From Flavobacterium sp. (lineage in GTDB: Bacteria; Bacteroidota; Bacteroidia; Flavobacteriales; Flavobacteriaceae), in contig JADKBW010000013.1 in NCBI GenBank assembly GCA_016714905.1, positions 1 to 64,000 on the forward strand: a stretch of 64,000 bases of DNA. Direction: 5' to 3'. Of this stretch, positions 49,861-59,122 are shown piece after piece; positions within the stretch are counted from its first letter, which is position 1; every line of letters starts with the position of its first letter. The notes under the pieces are model-generated. The model saw nothing but the letters and a program-made list of their open reading frames with translations, searched no databases and had not been told where the DNA came from. Made by a program: the position numbers and the translations under genes.

Positions 49861-52263
49861 ATGACACAAGTTGAAACTACTACTGAACTTTCCTTTGAGG
49901 ACTTTAAAAAAGAAGTGCTTAACGATTATAAAATTGCCGTCATCAGTAGAGAATGTAGTCTACTTGGACGCCGAGAAGTACTAACTGGAAAAGCCAAGTT
50001 CGGCATTTTTGGCGATGGTAAAGAGGTGCCGCAATTGGCAATGGCAAAAGCATTTAGAAAAGGTGACTTTAGATCAGGTTATTACAGAGACCAAACCTTT
50101 ATGATGGCTATTGGCGAATTGACAATTGAACAGTTTTTTGCTGGATTGTACGGACACACGGACATTAACTTTGACCCGATGTCTGCCGGACGCCAAATGG
50201 GCGGCCATTTTGCCACTAAAAGCAATAATGAAGATGGATCTTGGAGAAACTTAACCGAACAAAAGAATTCAAGCGCTGACATATCACCAACTGCTGGTCA
50301 AATGCCTCGGCTTTTGGGACTGGCGCAAGCTTCTAAAATTTATCGCAATGTGCCTGGTATTGACACCACTAATTTTTCTGTAAATGGTAACGAAGTAGCT
50401 TGGGGAACCATCGGAAATGCAAGTACTTCAGAAGGGCTGTTTTTCGAAACGATTAATGCAGCTGGAGTCATGCAAGTGCCAATGGTTATTAGTGTTTGGG
50501 ACGATGCCTACGGTATTTCTGTTCATGCCAAACACCAAACTACCAAAGAAAATATATCTGAAATATTAAAAGGATTCCAGCGCGATGAAGAAAATGAGGG
50601 ATATGAAATTCTACGGGTAAAAGGCTGGGATTACGCAGAGCTCATTGCCACTTTTGAAAAAGCTTCCCAAATTGCTCGAACTGAACATGTGCCTGTTTTA
50701 ATACACGTAAACGAACTCACCCAACCGCAAGGTCATTCCACTTCAGGCTCACACGAACGTTATAAAGACGCAGAACGATTGGAATGGGAAAGCGATCATG
50801 ATTGTATCAAGCAAATGAGACAGTGGATGGTCAGCTTTAATATCGCGTCAGAAGAAGAATTGTCTGAAGTAGATTCGAGTGCGAAGAAAGAAGTAACAGA
50901 GGGAAAAAAAATAGCATGGGCTGCATTTACTTCGCCTATAACAACTGAACAAAATGAACTCGTAACGCTTTTAGAATCAATTGCTAATAGAAGTGAAAAT
51001 AAAGTGTTCATTGAAAAATTTTCGAACGATTTAAAAGCAATAAAAGAGCCAAATCGCAAAGATATTTTGACCACCGCACGGAAGGTTTTACGAATGATTG
51101 TTGCCGAAAGCTGTCAATCGGAGTTGTCCAATTGGATTACAAATTACATCGTAAAAATTCAACCTAAATTTAGTTCACATTTATACTCAACCTCAGATAA
51201 GAATATTTTTTCTGCGAAAGAGATCTTGCCGACTTACGACCAAAATGTCGAAGATGCTGATGGACGAATGATTTTGCGGGACAATTTTGATGCACTTTTT
51301 ACAAAATACCCAGAAGTATTGGTTTTTGGTGAAGATGCAGGAAATATTGGGGATGTCAATCAAGGATTGGATGGCATGCAAGAGAAATATGGCGAACTTC
51401 GCGTTGCCGACGTCGGAATTCGTGAGGCTTCCATTTTGGGGCAAGGAATTGGCATGGCATTGCGTGGACTTCGGCCCATTGCTGAAATACAATATTTAGA
51501 CTATTTGCTGTATGCGATTCAGATCATGAGCGATGATTTAGCCACGCTACAATACAGGACGCATGGAAAACAAAAAGCGCCGCTCATTATCAGAACTCGT
51601 GGACATCGCTTGGAAGGAATCTGGCATTCTGGTTCACCAATGGGGATGATTATTAATGCACTGCGCGGTATTCATGTTTTAGTTCCTAGAAATATGACCA
51701 AAGCTGCCGGTTTTTATAACACGCTACTACAAACAGACGAACCTGCGCTGATCGTAGAATGCCTGAATGGTTACCGATTGAAGGAAAAAATGCCAACGAA
51801 TTTGGGCGAATTTAAAACTCCAATTGGTGTGGTTGAAACAATCAAAGAAGGAAATGACATTACTTTGGTGTCGTATGGCTCAACACTTCGATTGGTGGAG
51901 CAAGCAGCAAAAGAATTGATGGAAAAAGAAATTGATTGTGAAATTATTGATATTCAGTCTTTGTTGCCGTTTGATGTCAATCATGATATCGTAAAAAGTA
52001 TCATGAAAACCAATCGACTTTTAGTCATTGACGAAGACGTTCCTGGTGGCGCATCCGCATTTATCATGCAACAAATTCTTGAAGTGCAAAATGCTTACGA
52101 CTATTTGGATAGCAAACCACAAACATTAACTTCCAAAGAACATCGACCGGCGTACGGAACAGACGGTGATTATTTTTCAAAACCGTCCGTAGAAGACATT
52201 TATGAAAAAGTGTATGGGATGATGAGTGAAGTCAGTCCGACAAAATATCCTAGTCTATTCTAA
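49861..52263 (+). CDS. Fused 2-oxoacid dehydrogenase E1 (alpha-beta), branched-chain type
   Basis: An 800-residue thiamine-diphosphate enzyme with E1 alpha in the first half and E1 beta in the second. Alpha motifs include GYYRDQTFMMAIGELTIEQF, SAGRQMGGHF, GNASTSEGLFFETINAAG and VISVWDDAYGISV. Beta motifs include VFGEDAGNIGDVNQGLDG, GIREASILGQGIGMALRGLR, EIQYLDYLLYAIQIMSDD, LIIRTRGHRLEGIWHSGSPM and VIDEDVPGGASAFIMQQ. Fused E1 of this length is usual in Flavobacteriia, where it serves branched-chain 2-oxoacid oxidation for iso-fatty acid precursors. The E2 and E3 partners are not in this window. The fusion is complete, with no frame breaks. Confidence 0.9.
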   Translation: MTQVETTTELSFEDFKKEVLNDYKIAVISRECSLLGRREVLTGKAKFGIFGDGKEVPQLAMAKAFRKGDFRSGYYRDQTFMMAIGELTIEQFFAGLYGHTDINFDPMSAGRQMGGHFATKSNNEDGSWRNLTEQKNSSADISPTAGQMPRLLGLAQASKIYRNVPGIDTTNFSVNGNEVAWGTIGNASTSEGLFFETINAAGVMQVPMVISVWDDAYGISVHAKHQTTKENISEILKGFQRDEENEGYEILRVKGWDYAELIATFEKASQIARTEHVPVLIHVNELTQPQGHSTSGSHERYKDAERLEWESDHDCIKQMRQWMVSFNIASEEELSEVDSSAKKEVTEGKKIAWAAFTSPITTEQNELVTLLESIANRSENKVFIEKFSNDLKAIKEPNRKDILTTARKVLRMIVAESCQSELSNWITNYIVKIQPKFSSHLYSTSDKNIFSAKEILPTYDQNVEDADGRMILRDNFDALFTKYPEVLVFGEDAGNIGDVNQGLDGMQEKYGELRVADVGIREASILGQGIGMALRGLRPIAEIQYLDYLLYAIQIMSDDLATLQYRTHGKQKAPLIIRTRGHRLEGIWHSGSPMGMIINALRGIHVLVPRNMTKAAGFYNTLLQTDEPALIVECLNGYRLKEKMPTNLGEFKTPIGVVETIKEGNDITLVSYGSTLRLVEQAAKELMEKEIDCEIIDIQSLLPFDVNHDIVKSIMKTNRLLVIDEDVPGGASAFIMQQILEVQNAYDYLDSKPQTLTSKEHRPAYGTDGDYFSKPSVEDIYEKVYGMMSEVSPTKYPSLF

Positions 52264-52367
52264 ATCGAAAGTAGTCCAAAACACGTTGCTTCTGTTGTTT
52301 TGTTGCTGAGCGTTCCAATATAAATGCATAAACACCGTTTATAAAGTGAATGTAAAGAGGCAAGACT

Positions 52368-52841
52368 ATGAAAAAGATATCGTTCTTATTGATTTTTTGT
52401 TTGATATTGGCGTGTAAATCTAAGAAAGTTTCAGTCGACAAAAAACCAGTCGCTGCAATGGAAAGACTATCCGATAGTCAAATTGATCACCTACAAAAAG
52501 ACAAAACAACGGCATTAGGCAAACAAATTTTGATGACTTGCAATACTTCTAAGTTTGTTCCCTTTACAGAAAAGGAAGCTACGGCTGAAGTAAGAAAGAA
52601 TATGACGTTGCAGCGGTTATCTAAAATTTGTTCGAAATTTCAACAAAAATATGGTGATTTTAAAGAATTAAAGTTCGTTGAAGCGTATCATGACAACACA
52701 AATCAAACAATCATCTATCGCTACAAGGCATTATACGAAAAGAAAATTGCAAACAAAGAATTGCGCGTGACGGTAAACAAAAGCAACCAAATTGCTTCGG
52801 TCAATTCGAAAGATTGGAAGGATACTTTCACAATTAAATAA
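52368..52841 (+). CDS. Small lipoprotein, unknown function
   Basis: A 157-residue lipoprotein with SPII signal (FLLIFCLILACKSKKVS). The mature part has a repeated Lys-rich helix pattern, LSKICSKFQQKYGDFKEL, and a strand pair (IIYRYKALYEKKIANKEL, LRVTVNKSNQIASVNS) that resembles small NTF2-like or DUF3887-type domains, though I cannot place it firmly. Two internal Cys (LMTCNTSK, SKICSK) may form a disulfide. The next gene is another short exported protein, 75 bp on. Confidence 0.6.
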   Translation: MKKISFLLIFCLILACKSKKVSVDKKPVAAMERLSDSQIDHLQKDKTTALGKQILMTCNTSKFVPFTEKEATAEVRKNMTLQRLSKICSKFQQKYGDFKELKFVEAYHDNTNQTIIYRYKALYEKKIANKELRVTVNKSNQIASVNSKDWKDTFTIK

Positions 52842-52916
52842 AAGAACTGCGACATCAAGAATTGTCCGTTGACACGCTATTAAACAACAAAAAAGGAAAA
52901 CGAATTAAATAGAAAT

Positions 52917-53450
52917 ATGAGCAAAAAATCGGCAGCCTTTTTTTTCTGTTTCATAACATCCGTGCTTTTTGGTCAAGAATCGATGACCGTACAATCTAAA
53001 TCATATTCTGCCTCGCCTACTTGGAATTTTATGTGTGACAATTATGTATTGTCGGGCATAGCAACAATTCAAATTGCCAAATCAGACAAAGGCGGCTATC
53101 TCAAAATTGCAGTAGAAACCAACAATTCGGCTTTTTCCATTACCGGAAACATTTATGTTGATTTAAAAGATTTTACGGCGATTGTTTGCACCGACAAAGG
53201 TCTAAGAACAATCGAAGGCAATCAAATGGTCTCTTACTATGCTTTTTCTCAGACGGAAATGACTCGATTGCAAAAAGTAGACATCGAATCCATACGATTT
53301 TTCATCAATGGTAAGGCAACCTCATTTTCAAGCCAGACTGGCTATTTTACTGCAAGCAATAAAAAGAAATTCTTTCACACTGCCTATGAAGGCAATACAA
53401 AATACTACGAAACGGCCGCCGCTGTGCGAGACTTATTCCTTAAAAAATGA
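52917..53450 (+). CDS. Small exported protein, unknown function
   Basis: A 177-residue protein with a cleavable signal (FFFCFITSVLFGQE). The mature sequence is beta-rich (YVLSGIATIQIAKSDKGGYL, FSITGNIYVDLKDFTAIVC, SIRFFINGKATSFSSQTGYF) and ends in a helix (AAAVRDLFLKK). I do not recognise a family. Its last 4 bp overlap the GNAT gene (ATGA), so they are coupled. Confidence 0.65.
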   Translation: MSKKSAAFFFCFITSVLFGQESMTVQSKSYSASPTWNFMCDNYVLSGIATIQIAKSDKGGYLKIAVETNNSAFSITGNIYVDLKDFTAIVCTDKGLRTIEGNQMVSYYAFSQTEMTRLQKVDIESIRFFINGKATSFSSQTGYFTASNKKKFFHTAYEGNTKYYETAAAVRDLFLKK

Positions 53451-53905
53451 TCTTGGATTCAAACATTAGAGAAGCAACTTTACTTGATTTTCCGAAGCTA
53501 ATGGAAATTCGAATGGCTGTCAAGGAAAACACTTTGTCCAATCCTGCATTAATTCCTGAAGACGACTACGTCAAATTTTGTTTCACACAAGGCAAAGGCT
53601 GGGTATATGAAGTAGAATCCGTAATCGTTGGATTCTCTATCGTTGACTTACTGGGAAATAACATTTGGGCTTTATTTATGGATCCTCAATTTGAGAAAAA
53701 GGGAATCGGAAAAAAGTTGCACGATACGATGATCAACTGGTACTTCAAGCAAACAAAAACAACTGTTTGGTTGGGAACTGAACCCCATTCGAGAGCGGCA
53801 GATTTCTACCGTAAATCAGGTTGGACCGAAGTTGGACTAAACGGAAAAGACGAAATAAAATTCGAAATGACTGCTGAAAATTGGAATAGATCAAAATCCA
53901 AATAG
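53447..53905 (+). CDS. GNAT-family N-acetyltransferase
   Basis: A 152-residue GNAT. The acetyl-CoA loop appears as FEKKGIGKKLHDTMINW (the Q/RxxGxG/A motif read as KKGIGK), the substrate-side strand as NIWALFMDPQ, and the C-terminal FYRKSGWTEVG is the usual motif B. The substrate is unknown. It overlaps the upstream gene by 4 bp. Confidence 0.85.
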   Translation: MILDSNIREATLLDFPKLMEIRMAVKENTLSNPALIPEDDYVKFCFTQGKGWVYEVESVIVGFSIVDLLGNNIWALFMDPQFEKKGIGKKLHDTMINWYFKQTKTTVWLGTEPHSRAADFYRKSGWTEVGLNGKDEIKFEMTAENWNRSKSK

Positions 53906-53947
53906 CAAAATTCTATTTCGAAAACTGAACGTAAGAAAAATGTTTAC

Positions 53948-53955
53948 TACTTTTG
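53948..53955 (+). promoter_or_regulatory. Putative -7 element upstream of the small membrane gene and rlmH
   Basis: TACTTTTG matches TANNTTTG, 20 bp before the ATG at 53975. It would start a two-gene transcript. Confidence 0.45.
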
Positions 53956-53974
53956 AATTACGAACAGTAACTAC

Positions 53975-54154
53975 ATGAACAATAAAACGAAGAAAATAAT
54001 TCTCACCGTACTACTCCTACTCGCTTTAGTTAACTACGGAAGAATGTCAGGTACAGAGCAAATTCGTACCATAGAATTTCTCTCTATTTTTGCTATTGGC
54101 GCCATTTCAGCTTTACTGATTAATGTTATTTTTGGAAAAGATAATGAGGAGTAG
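53975..54154 (+). CDS. Small two-helix membrane protein before rlmH
   Basis: A 59-codon frame (ATG 53975, TAG 54152-54154). Two hydrophobic segments are visible, LTVLLLLALVNYG and IEFLSIFAIGAISALLINVI, separated by a short polar loop. The next gene, rlmH, starts 3 bp after the stop and a promoter-like element lies 20 bp upstream, which favours a real gene. Function unknown. Confidence 0.6.
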   Translation: MNNKTKKIILTVLLLLALVNYGRMSGTEQIRTIEFLSIFAIGAISALLINVIFGKDNEE

Positions 54155-54157
54155 TTT

Positions 54158-54631
54158 ATGAATATTAAACTCATTGCTGTTGGAAAAACCGACCATAAAA
54201 ATCTGCAACTTTTGATCGACGAATATCAAAAGAGATTATCTTTTTATATCAAGTTTGAATTTGAAATTCTAGCCGATATCAAAAACGTCAAAAACCTATC
54301 AGAAAGTCAACAAAAAGAAAAAGAAGGCGAATTGATTTTGTCTAAAATCGGTCCCACCGATCAATTAATCCTATTAGACGAAAACGGAAAGAACTATACC
54401 AGTATTAATTTTGCTGTTGAATTGCAGAAGAAAATGAATTCTGGAATCAAAACCTTGGTGTTTGTCATAGGCGGTCCTTACGGGTTTTCATCAGAAGTAT
54501 ACGAAAAAGCGCAAGGCAAAATCTCGCTTTCGTCAATGACGTTTTCGCATCAGATGGTGCGACTTTTCTTTATTGAACAACTGTATCGCGCTTTTACAAT
54601 TCTAAAAAACGAACCTTACCATCATCAGTAA
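54158..54631 (+). CDS. rlmH: 23S rRNA (pseudouridine-1915-N3)-methyltransferase
   Basis: A 157-residue SPOUT methyltransferase that modifies pseudouridine 1915 in helix 69 of 23S rRNA. The N-terminus NIKLIAVGKTDHKNL, the SAM-binding knot strand FVIGGPYGFSSEVYEKA and the C-terminal MTFSHQMVRLFFIEQLYRAF then NEPYHHQ match the family over its full length. Confidence 0.95.
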   Translation: MNIKLIAVGKTDHKNLQLLIDEYQKRLSFYIKFEFEILADIKNVKNLSESQQKEKEGELILSKIGPTDQLILLDENGKNYTSINFAVELQKKMNSGIKTLVFVIGGPYGFSSEVYEKAQGKISLSSMTFSHQMVRLFFIEQLYRAFTILKNEPYHHQ

Positions 54632-54674
54632 TCTTTTTGATGATTCTCGAAGAATTTTTCCTAATATAAAAGTC

Positions 54675-55505
54675 TTACAAACTCGCAGTCATTCTTTCAA
54701 ATAGCTTGACACTTTCAACAGCTTCTTTTACATCATGCACTCTAAGAATATTTGCGCCTTTCGATAAAGCAATCGTGTTTAAAACTGTTGTGCCATTTAG
54801 AGCTTCATCGGCGGACGATTCTAATACTTTATACACCATCGACTTCCTAGAAATTCCAGCCAAAATCGGATAGTCCAGATTTTGAAACAACTCCATTTTT
54901 TGCAAAACCTCATAATTCTGATCCAACGTTTTTGCAAAACCAAAGCCAGGGTCAATAATCAAATCGTTAATCCCGACACTTCTTGCTTTGGCAATTTTAT
55001 CCGAAAAATAATAAAGCATTTCCTTTACAATGTCTTCATAATGAGTCAATCCAGTCATTGTTTGCGGTGTTCCGCGCATATGCATCATGATATAAGGTGC
55101 GTGAAAATGGGCAACAACCCCAAACATATTTTCATCCATAGTTCCAGCCGAAATATCATTGATGATTGCTGCGCCAGAATCGAGACCGATTTTTGCCACA
55201 TGACTCCGAAAAGTATCGATTGAAAGTAGCGTATCAGGAAAATGCTTCAAAACGGATTGTACTACAGGTATCAACCGGAGAACTTCTTCCTCTTCAGAAA
55301 CCAATTCCGCATTGGGCTTGCTAGAATAGGCACCCAAATCAATAAATGTCGCGCCTTCTCGCAGCATTTTTTCCACTTGCGCCAGGATCAAGTTCTCGCT
55401 ATTGTAGCGATTTCCATCATAAAACGAATTCGGGGTAACATTTAATATCCCCATGACTTTTGGGGAACTTAAATCAATCAGCTGGCCGAGGCAATTAATT
55501 GTCAT
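54675..55505 (-). CDS. folP: Dihydropteroate synthase
   Basis: A 276-residue TIM-barrel enzyme that condenses p-aminobenzoate with dihydropterin pyrophosphate in folate synthesis, and the target of sulfonamides. Motifs: MGILNVTPNSFYDGNRY (loop 1), FIDLGAYSSKPNAE (loop 2), LSIDTFRSHVAK, IINDISAGTMD, MHMRGTPQTM, IDPGFGFAKT and LAGISRKSMV. It converges with rlmH and is divergent from the DUF1599 gene. Confidence 0.94.
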   Translation of the reverse strand: MTINCLGQLIDLSSPKVMGILNVTPNSFYDGNRYNSENLILAQVEKMLREGATFIDLGAYSSKPNAELVSEEEEVLRLIPVVQSVLKHFPDTLLSIDTFRSHVAKIGLDSGAAIINDISAGTMDENMFGVVAHFHAPYIMMHMRGTPQTMTGLTHYEDIVKEMLYYFSDKIAKARSVGINDLIIDPGFGFAKTLDQNYEVLQKMELFQNLDYPILAGISRKSMVYKVLESSADEALNGTTVLNTIALSKGANILRVHDVKEAVESVKLFERMTASL

Positions 55506-55545
55506 GGTAAATTATAAAAATAGATTTACATCCAGAAAAAAAAAC

Positions 55546-55553
55546 TATTTTTG
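55546..55553 (+). promoter_or_regulatory. Putative -7 element for the DUF1599 gene
   Basis: TATTTTTG matches TANNTTTG, 67 bp before the ATG at 55620, in the divergent folP gap. Confidence 0.45.
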
Positions 55554-55619
55554 ACCCGAAATCGTTTGGCATGACCGAACTTAGGTAAAAAATTTGAATA
55601 CAAATATACTGCAATAATA

Positions 55620-56162
55620 ATGAAGAATACTTCACAAGAATATGATGCCATAATTGCCATTTGCCGGGACCTTTTTGTAAAAAAAATGAAAGATTATGGA
55701 AGTGCATGGCGAATCCTCCGGTTACCTTCCTTGACGGACCAAATCTATATCAAAGCACAGCGCATCAGGAGTTTACAGGAAAATGAAGTTCGAAAGATTG
55801 AGGAAGATGAACAAGCTGAATTTATTGGAATCATCAATTATTCAATTATGGCACTGATTCAACTTGAATTAGGTGTTGCAGAACAGCCTGATTTGGAAAC
55901 CTCAAAAGCCACTGAGCTTTACGATGCTAAAGTCGCGACCACCAAATCCTTGATGGAAGACAAAAATCATGACTATGGGGAAGCTTGGAGAGAAATGAGG
56001 GTCAATTCATTGACAGATTTGATACTCCAAAAACTGCTTCGCGTGAAACAAATTGAAGACAACAAAGGAAAAACAATTGTCTCGGAAGGCATTGATGCCA
56101 ATTACCAAGACATGATTAATTATGCTGTATTTGCATTGATTCTAATAGAATCAAAATCTTAA
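55620..56162 (+). CDS. DUF1599 domain protein (internally duplicated)
   Basis: A 180-residue helical protein made of two similar halves: CRDLFVKKMKDYGSAWRILR with LTDQIYIKAQRIRSLQE, and then TKSLMEDKNHDYGEAWREMR with LTDLILQKLLRVKQIED. The repeated K-DYG-AWR-MR and LTD-I-KxxR signatures and the INYSIMAL / INYAVFAL segments match DUF1599, often linked to nucleotide modification in phages and to folP-like loci in Flavobacteriia. The two halves suggest an all-alpha pseudo-dimer. Function is not established. Confidence 0.85.
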   Translation: MKNTSQEYDAIIAICRDLFVKKMKDYGSAWRILRLPSLTDQIYIKAQRIRSLQENEVRKIEEDEQAEFIGIINYSIMALIQLELGVAEQPDLETSKATELYDAKVATTKSLMEDKNHDYGEAWREMRVNSLTDLILQKLLRVKQIEDNKGKTIVSEGIDANYQDMINYAVFALILIESKS

Positions 56163-56233
56163 TTTTATCTTTTTTCATTTTCTTTTTACTATAATTTTAG
56201 TTTATATTTACTATTCCAAATTAAACCTATCAA

Positions 56234-57334
56234 ATGAAAAACATATTAGTACAATTTTCTAGAATTTTTGTTGGATTATTATTTATTATTTCCGGATTAA
56301 TCAAACTGAATGACCCAGTAGGATTTTCATACAAACTAGCCGAATATTTTAGTGAAACTGTTTTAAATCTTCCTTTTTTCGAACCTTATTCTCTTGCAAT
56401 TGCTGTATTTGTGGTAATTTTCGAAACGGTTTTGGGTTTTATGTTACTCATCGGTTTTAAGTCAAGATTTACGATATGGAGTTTACTCTTGATGATTGTG
56501 TTTTTTACTTTCCTAACTTTCTATTCTGCTTATTTCAATAAAGTTACTGACTGTGGTTGTTTTGGAGACGCACTAAAACTAACGCCATGGCAATCCTTTA
56601 CAAAAGATGTCATTTTATTATTTTTCATTACCATTTTGTTCTTAAATATTAAAAAAGTAAAACCGCTTTTCAATAACAATTTTCGAAATGCCTTGGTGAG
56701 CTTGGCGGCTGTTCTTTGTGGTTTTATGGGATACTGGGTTTTGAATCATTTGCCTTTAAAAGATTTTAGAGCTTATAAAGTCGGAACTAATATTCAAAAG
56801 GGAATGGAAATTCCAGAAGGCGCTCCAAAAACTGTGGTTGAAATGGTTTTTGTGTACAAAGTAAATGGAGTCAATAAAAATTTCACAGAAAAAGATTTAA
56901 TGAACATACCAGCTGGCGCTACTTTCGTAGAACGAATTGATCATATCGTTTCTGAAGGTTACAAACCTCCTATACATGATTTTACTATGGAGAAAGAGGG
57001 TTCGGACTATAAAGATGAACTCCTAGTAGAACCAAAATTGCTGTTATTTGTAGCTTATGACTTATCAAAATCAGATAAGAAAGGCTTGGCAATTTTAGAA
57101 GGTCTCCATCAAAAAGCAAAAGCAAAAGGTTATAAAGTAATTGCGATGACGGCATCATCGGAAACGGACATAGAAAAAACAAAAAAGGAATTTGGTTTTA
57201 CATTTGATTTTTACTTTTGCGACGGGACTACACTTAAAACCATTGAACGAGCGAATCCAAGTGTAGTGGTGGTAAAAAAAGGAACTATTGTTCAAAAAGT
57301 GCATTATAATGACCAAGCGCTATTAAAATTATAA
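56234..57334 (+). CDS. DoxX-like membrane protein with C-terminal thioredoxin-fold domain (BT_3928 family)
   Basis: A 366-residue inner-membrane protein. Four TM segments occupy residues 1-150 (FSRIFVGLLFIISGLIKLND is the family start; TDCGCFGDALKLTPWQSF is a conserved Cys loop facing out). The soluble part (about 175-366) has a thioredoxin-like pattern (LLLFVAYDLSKSDKKGLAI, GYKVIAMTASSETDIEKTKK, FYFCDGTTLKTIERANPSVV). I match it to the BT_3928 family from memory. It is the first gene of a run that continues with a small membrane protein, a TlpA-like lipoprotein and tpiA, suggesting envelope redox work. Confidence 0.8.
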   Translation: MKNILVQFSRIFVGLLFIISGLIKLNDPVGFSYKLAEYFSETVLNLPFFEPYSLAIAVFVVIFETVLGFMLLIGFKSRFTIWSLLLMIVFFTFLTFYSAYFNKVTDCGCFGDALKLTPWQSFTKDVILLFFITILFLNIKKVKPLFNNNFRNALVSLAAVLCGFMGYWVLNHLPLKDFRAYKVGTNIQKGMEIPEGAPKTVVEMVFVYKVNGVNKNFTEKDLMNIPAGATFVERIDHIVSEGYKPPIHDFTMEKEGSDYKDELLVEPKLLLFVAYDLSKSDKKGLAILEGLHQKAKAKGYKVIAMTASSETDIEKTKKEFGFTFDFYFCDGTTLKTIERANPSVVVVKKGTIVQKVHYNDQALLKL

Positions 57335-57355
57335 CCTTCCAATTTCTAAAAAATC

Positions 57356-57694
57356 ATGGCTGAACACACCGGACCGAGAAAGAGAAGTCAAAGTCAAGCA
57401 AGCGTCGAAAGAACAAGAAAGGCGAGAAAAAAAAGGAACAATATTACGATATTGGTATGCATCATCGCTTTTTTAATAGGTTATTACCTCTTAAATTATG
57501 TGGCTGCTATGGAGAAACCACCATTGGGAGCAACTTTTAATATCGTCTTAGGATGCACAATAATGGCGATTACTACTATCGTTTTTGTATACACGGTCAA
57601 GAAGCAATATTTTCCTAAAAAACGAAAAAGAACAAAACATGTTTTTCTCGATGATACTGACTTCAGAAAAAGTCGTGAAATCGAAACTGAATAA
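57356..57694 (+). CDS. Small two-helix membrane protein, unknown
   Basis: A 112-residue protein with a very basic N-terminus (PRKRSQSQASVERTRKARKK), two TM helices (ITILVCIIAFLIGYYLLNYV and LGCTIMAITTIVFVYTV) and a basic tail (PKKRKRTKHVF). It lies 21 bp after the BT_3928-like gene. No family recognised; it may be an accessory of that protein. Confidence 0.6.
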   Translation: MAEHTGPRKRSQSQASVERTRKARKKRNNITILVCIIAFLIGYYLLNYVAAMEKPPLGATFNIVLGCTIMAITTIVFVYTVKKQYFPKKRKRTKHVFLDDTDFRKSREIETE

Positions 57695-57788
57695 CGTAAA
57701 TGTTCTCTGTAAAAAATCCGTAAAAACACAACATTTTCATGGACTAGTTTTCTCGGTACAAACCTACGTTCGCAAATAAAAATTCATA

Positions 57789-58286
57789 ATGAAAAAACTA
57801 CTAGTCTATCTAATAATGGTATTTTCCGCAACCTCATGCATGAAAGCACAAAAATCAGATTTTATTGAAGAGGCGCTCGTCGAAAATCTACTTTCTATTG
57901 ACGGCACTCAAATAGCATTTAAGGATGTGCTCAAGAAACACCAAGGCAAAACTATTTTGATAGAATGCTGGGCTTCATGGTGCAGTGATTGCGTGAAAGC
58001 GATGCCTAAAGTAAAAGAGCTACAAGCCAATAATCCAAATGTTGATTATGTCTTTGTTTCTATGGACAAAACCGCTGATAAATGGAAATTAGGAATTGAA
58101 AAATATGCACTTACAGGAGATCACTACATGGCAAACGACGGTATGAAAGGTGCTTTCGGAACTGCCATCGACTTAGATTGGATTCCACGTTATATTATTG
58201 TAGATAAAACTGGAAAAATTGTATTATACAGAGCCATAGAAACTGATTTTGAAACCATCAATTCAACTTTAAATTCACTAAAATAA
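57789..58286 (+). CDS. TlpA-like thioredoxin-fold lipoprotein (WCSDC)
   Basis: A 165-residue exported thioredoxin-fold protein with an SPII-like signal (LIMVFSATSCMKAQ). The active site is ECWASWCSDCVKAMPK, so the Cys-x-x-Cys pair is CSDC rather than the common CGPC or CKPC. The cis-Pro loop LDWIPRYIIVDKTGKIV is intact. The start of tpiA overlaps its last base. It likely works in periplasmic thiol redox, close to the BT_3928 family protein upstream. Confidence 0.85.
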   Translation: MKKLLVYLIMVFSATSCMKAQKSDFIEEALVENLLSIDGTQIAFKDVLKKHQGKTILIECWASWCSDCVKAMPKVKELQANNPNVDYVFVSMDKTADKWKLGIEKYALTGDHYMANDGMKGAFGTAIDLDWIPRYIIVDKTGKIVLYRAIETDFETINSTLNSLK

Positions 58287-59038
58287 TGAGACATAAAATT
58301 GTAGCTGGAAATTGGAAAATGAATAAGAATGCGGAAGAAACCGAAGACTTACTCAACGCACTAATCAATCAATTGCCGAATGACAAGGAAGTAGAAATCA
58401 TTGTAGCACCCACATTTGTAAATCTTGCATCAGCAGTTGATCACGTAGAATTTACGAATATTGTTGTGGCGGCCCAAAACATGCATCAATCAGAAAATGG
58501 TGCTTACACAGGTGAAATATCTGCGGACATGCTTAAAAGCATTGGTGTCAACACCGTCATTTTAGGTCATTCTGAAAGACGTTCTATTTTTCACGAAACC
58601 GATGCTATTATTGCCTATAAAGTTGACAAAGCGCTTCAACATCAAATGCGTGTGATTTTCTGCTTTGGGGAAGAACTAAAAGACCGACAAAGTAAGCAAC
58701 ATTTCAATGTGGTGGAAAACCAATTGCGTGATGGATTATTTCACCTAAACAAAGACGCTTGGGAAAGCTTAGTGTTAGCCTACGAACCCGTTTGGGCGAT
58801 TGGAACGGGAGAAACCGCAAGTCCAGAGCAAGCGCAAGAAATGCACGAATTTATTCGCGAAACTATTCGTAAAGCTTACGGAAGCGATATTGCTGAAAAT
58901 GTTTCTATTTTGTATGGCGGTAGCGTAAAACCAGACAATGCCAAAGAGATTTTTTCTAAACCAGATGTCGATGGCGGATTGATCGGTGGCGCTGCCTTGA
59001 AAGCAGAAGATTTTGCCGCCATTGTTAATGCAATATAA
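58286..59038 (+). CDS. tpiA: Triosephosphate isomerase
   Basis: A 250-residue TIM barrel that interconverts dihydroxyacetone phosphate and glyceraldehyde-3-phosphate. Catalytic Lys in AGNWKMNKN (N-terminus), catalytic His in VILGHSERR, catalytic Glu in LAYEPVWAIGTGETAS, and the phosphate loop ILYGGSVKPDN then GGLIGGAALK. It overlaps the upstream gene by 1 bp, so it is cotranscribed. Confidence 0.97.
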   Translation: MRHKIVAGNWKMNKNAEETEDLLNALINQLPNDKEVEIIVAPTFVNLASAVDHVEFTNIVVAAQNMHQSENGAYTGEISADMLKSIGVNTVILGHSERRSIFHETDAIIAYKVDKALQHQMRVIFCFGEELKDRQSKQHFNVVENQLRDGLFHLNKDAWESLVLAYEPVWAIGTGETASPEQAQEMHEFIRETIRKAYGSDIAENVSILYGGSVKPDNAKEIFSKPDVDGGLIGGAALKAEDFAAIVNAI

Positions 59039-59052
59039 ATGTAATAAAATAG

Positions 59053-59107
59053 GTTAGCCACGAATTCACGAATAAAAATAATTGACATTCGTGAATTCGT
59101 GGCTAAC
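59053..59107. repeat. 21-bp perfect inverted repeat between tpiA and prmA
   Basis: GTTAGCCACGAATTCACGAAT (59053-59073, one base over twenty if written in full) has its exact reverse complement at 59087-59107, loop of 13 nt. The stem contains CACGAATTCACGAA, a motif I recall as an interspersed repeat in Flavobacterium intergenic DNA. It lies between two genes on one strand and ends 16 bp before the prmA ATG, so the mRNA would carry a long stem there. Confidence 0.85.
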
Positions 59108-59122
59108 GCTTTAAATAAGAAC

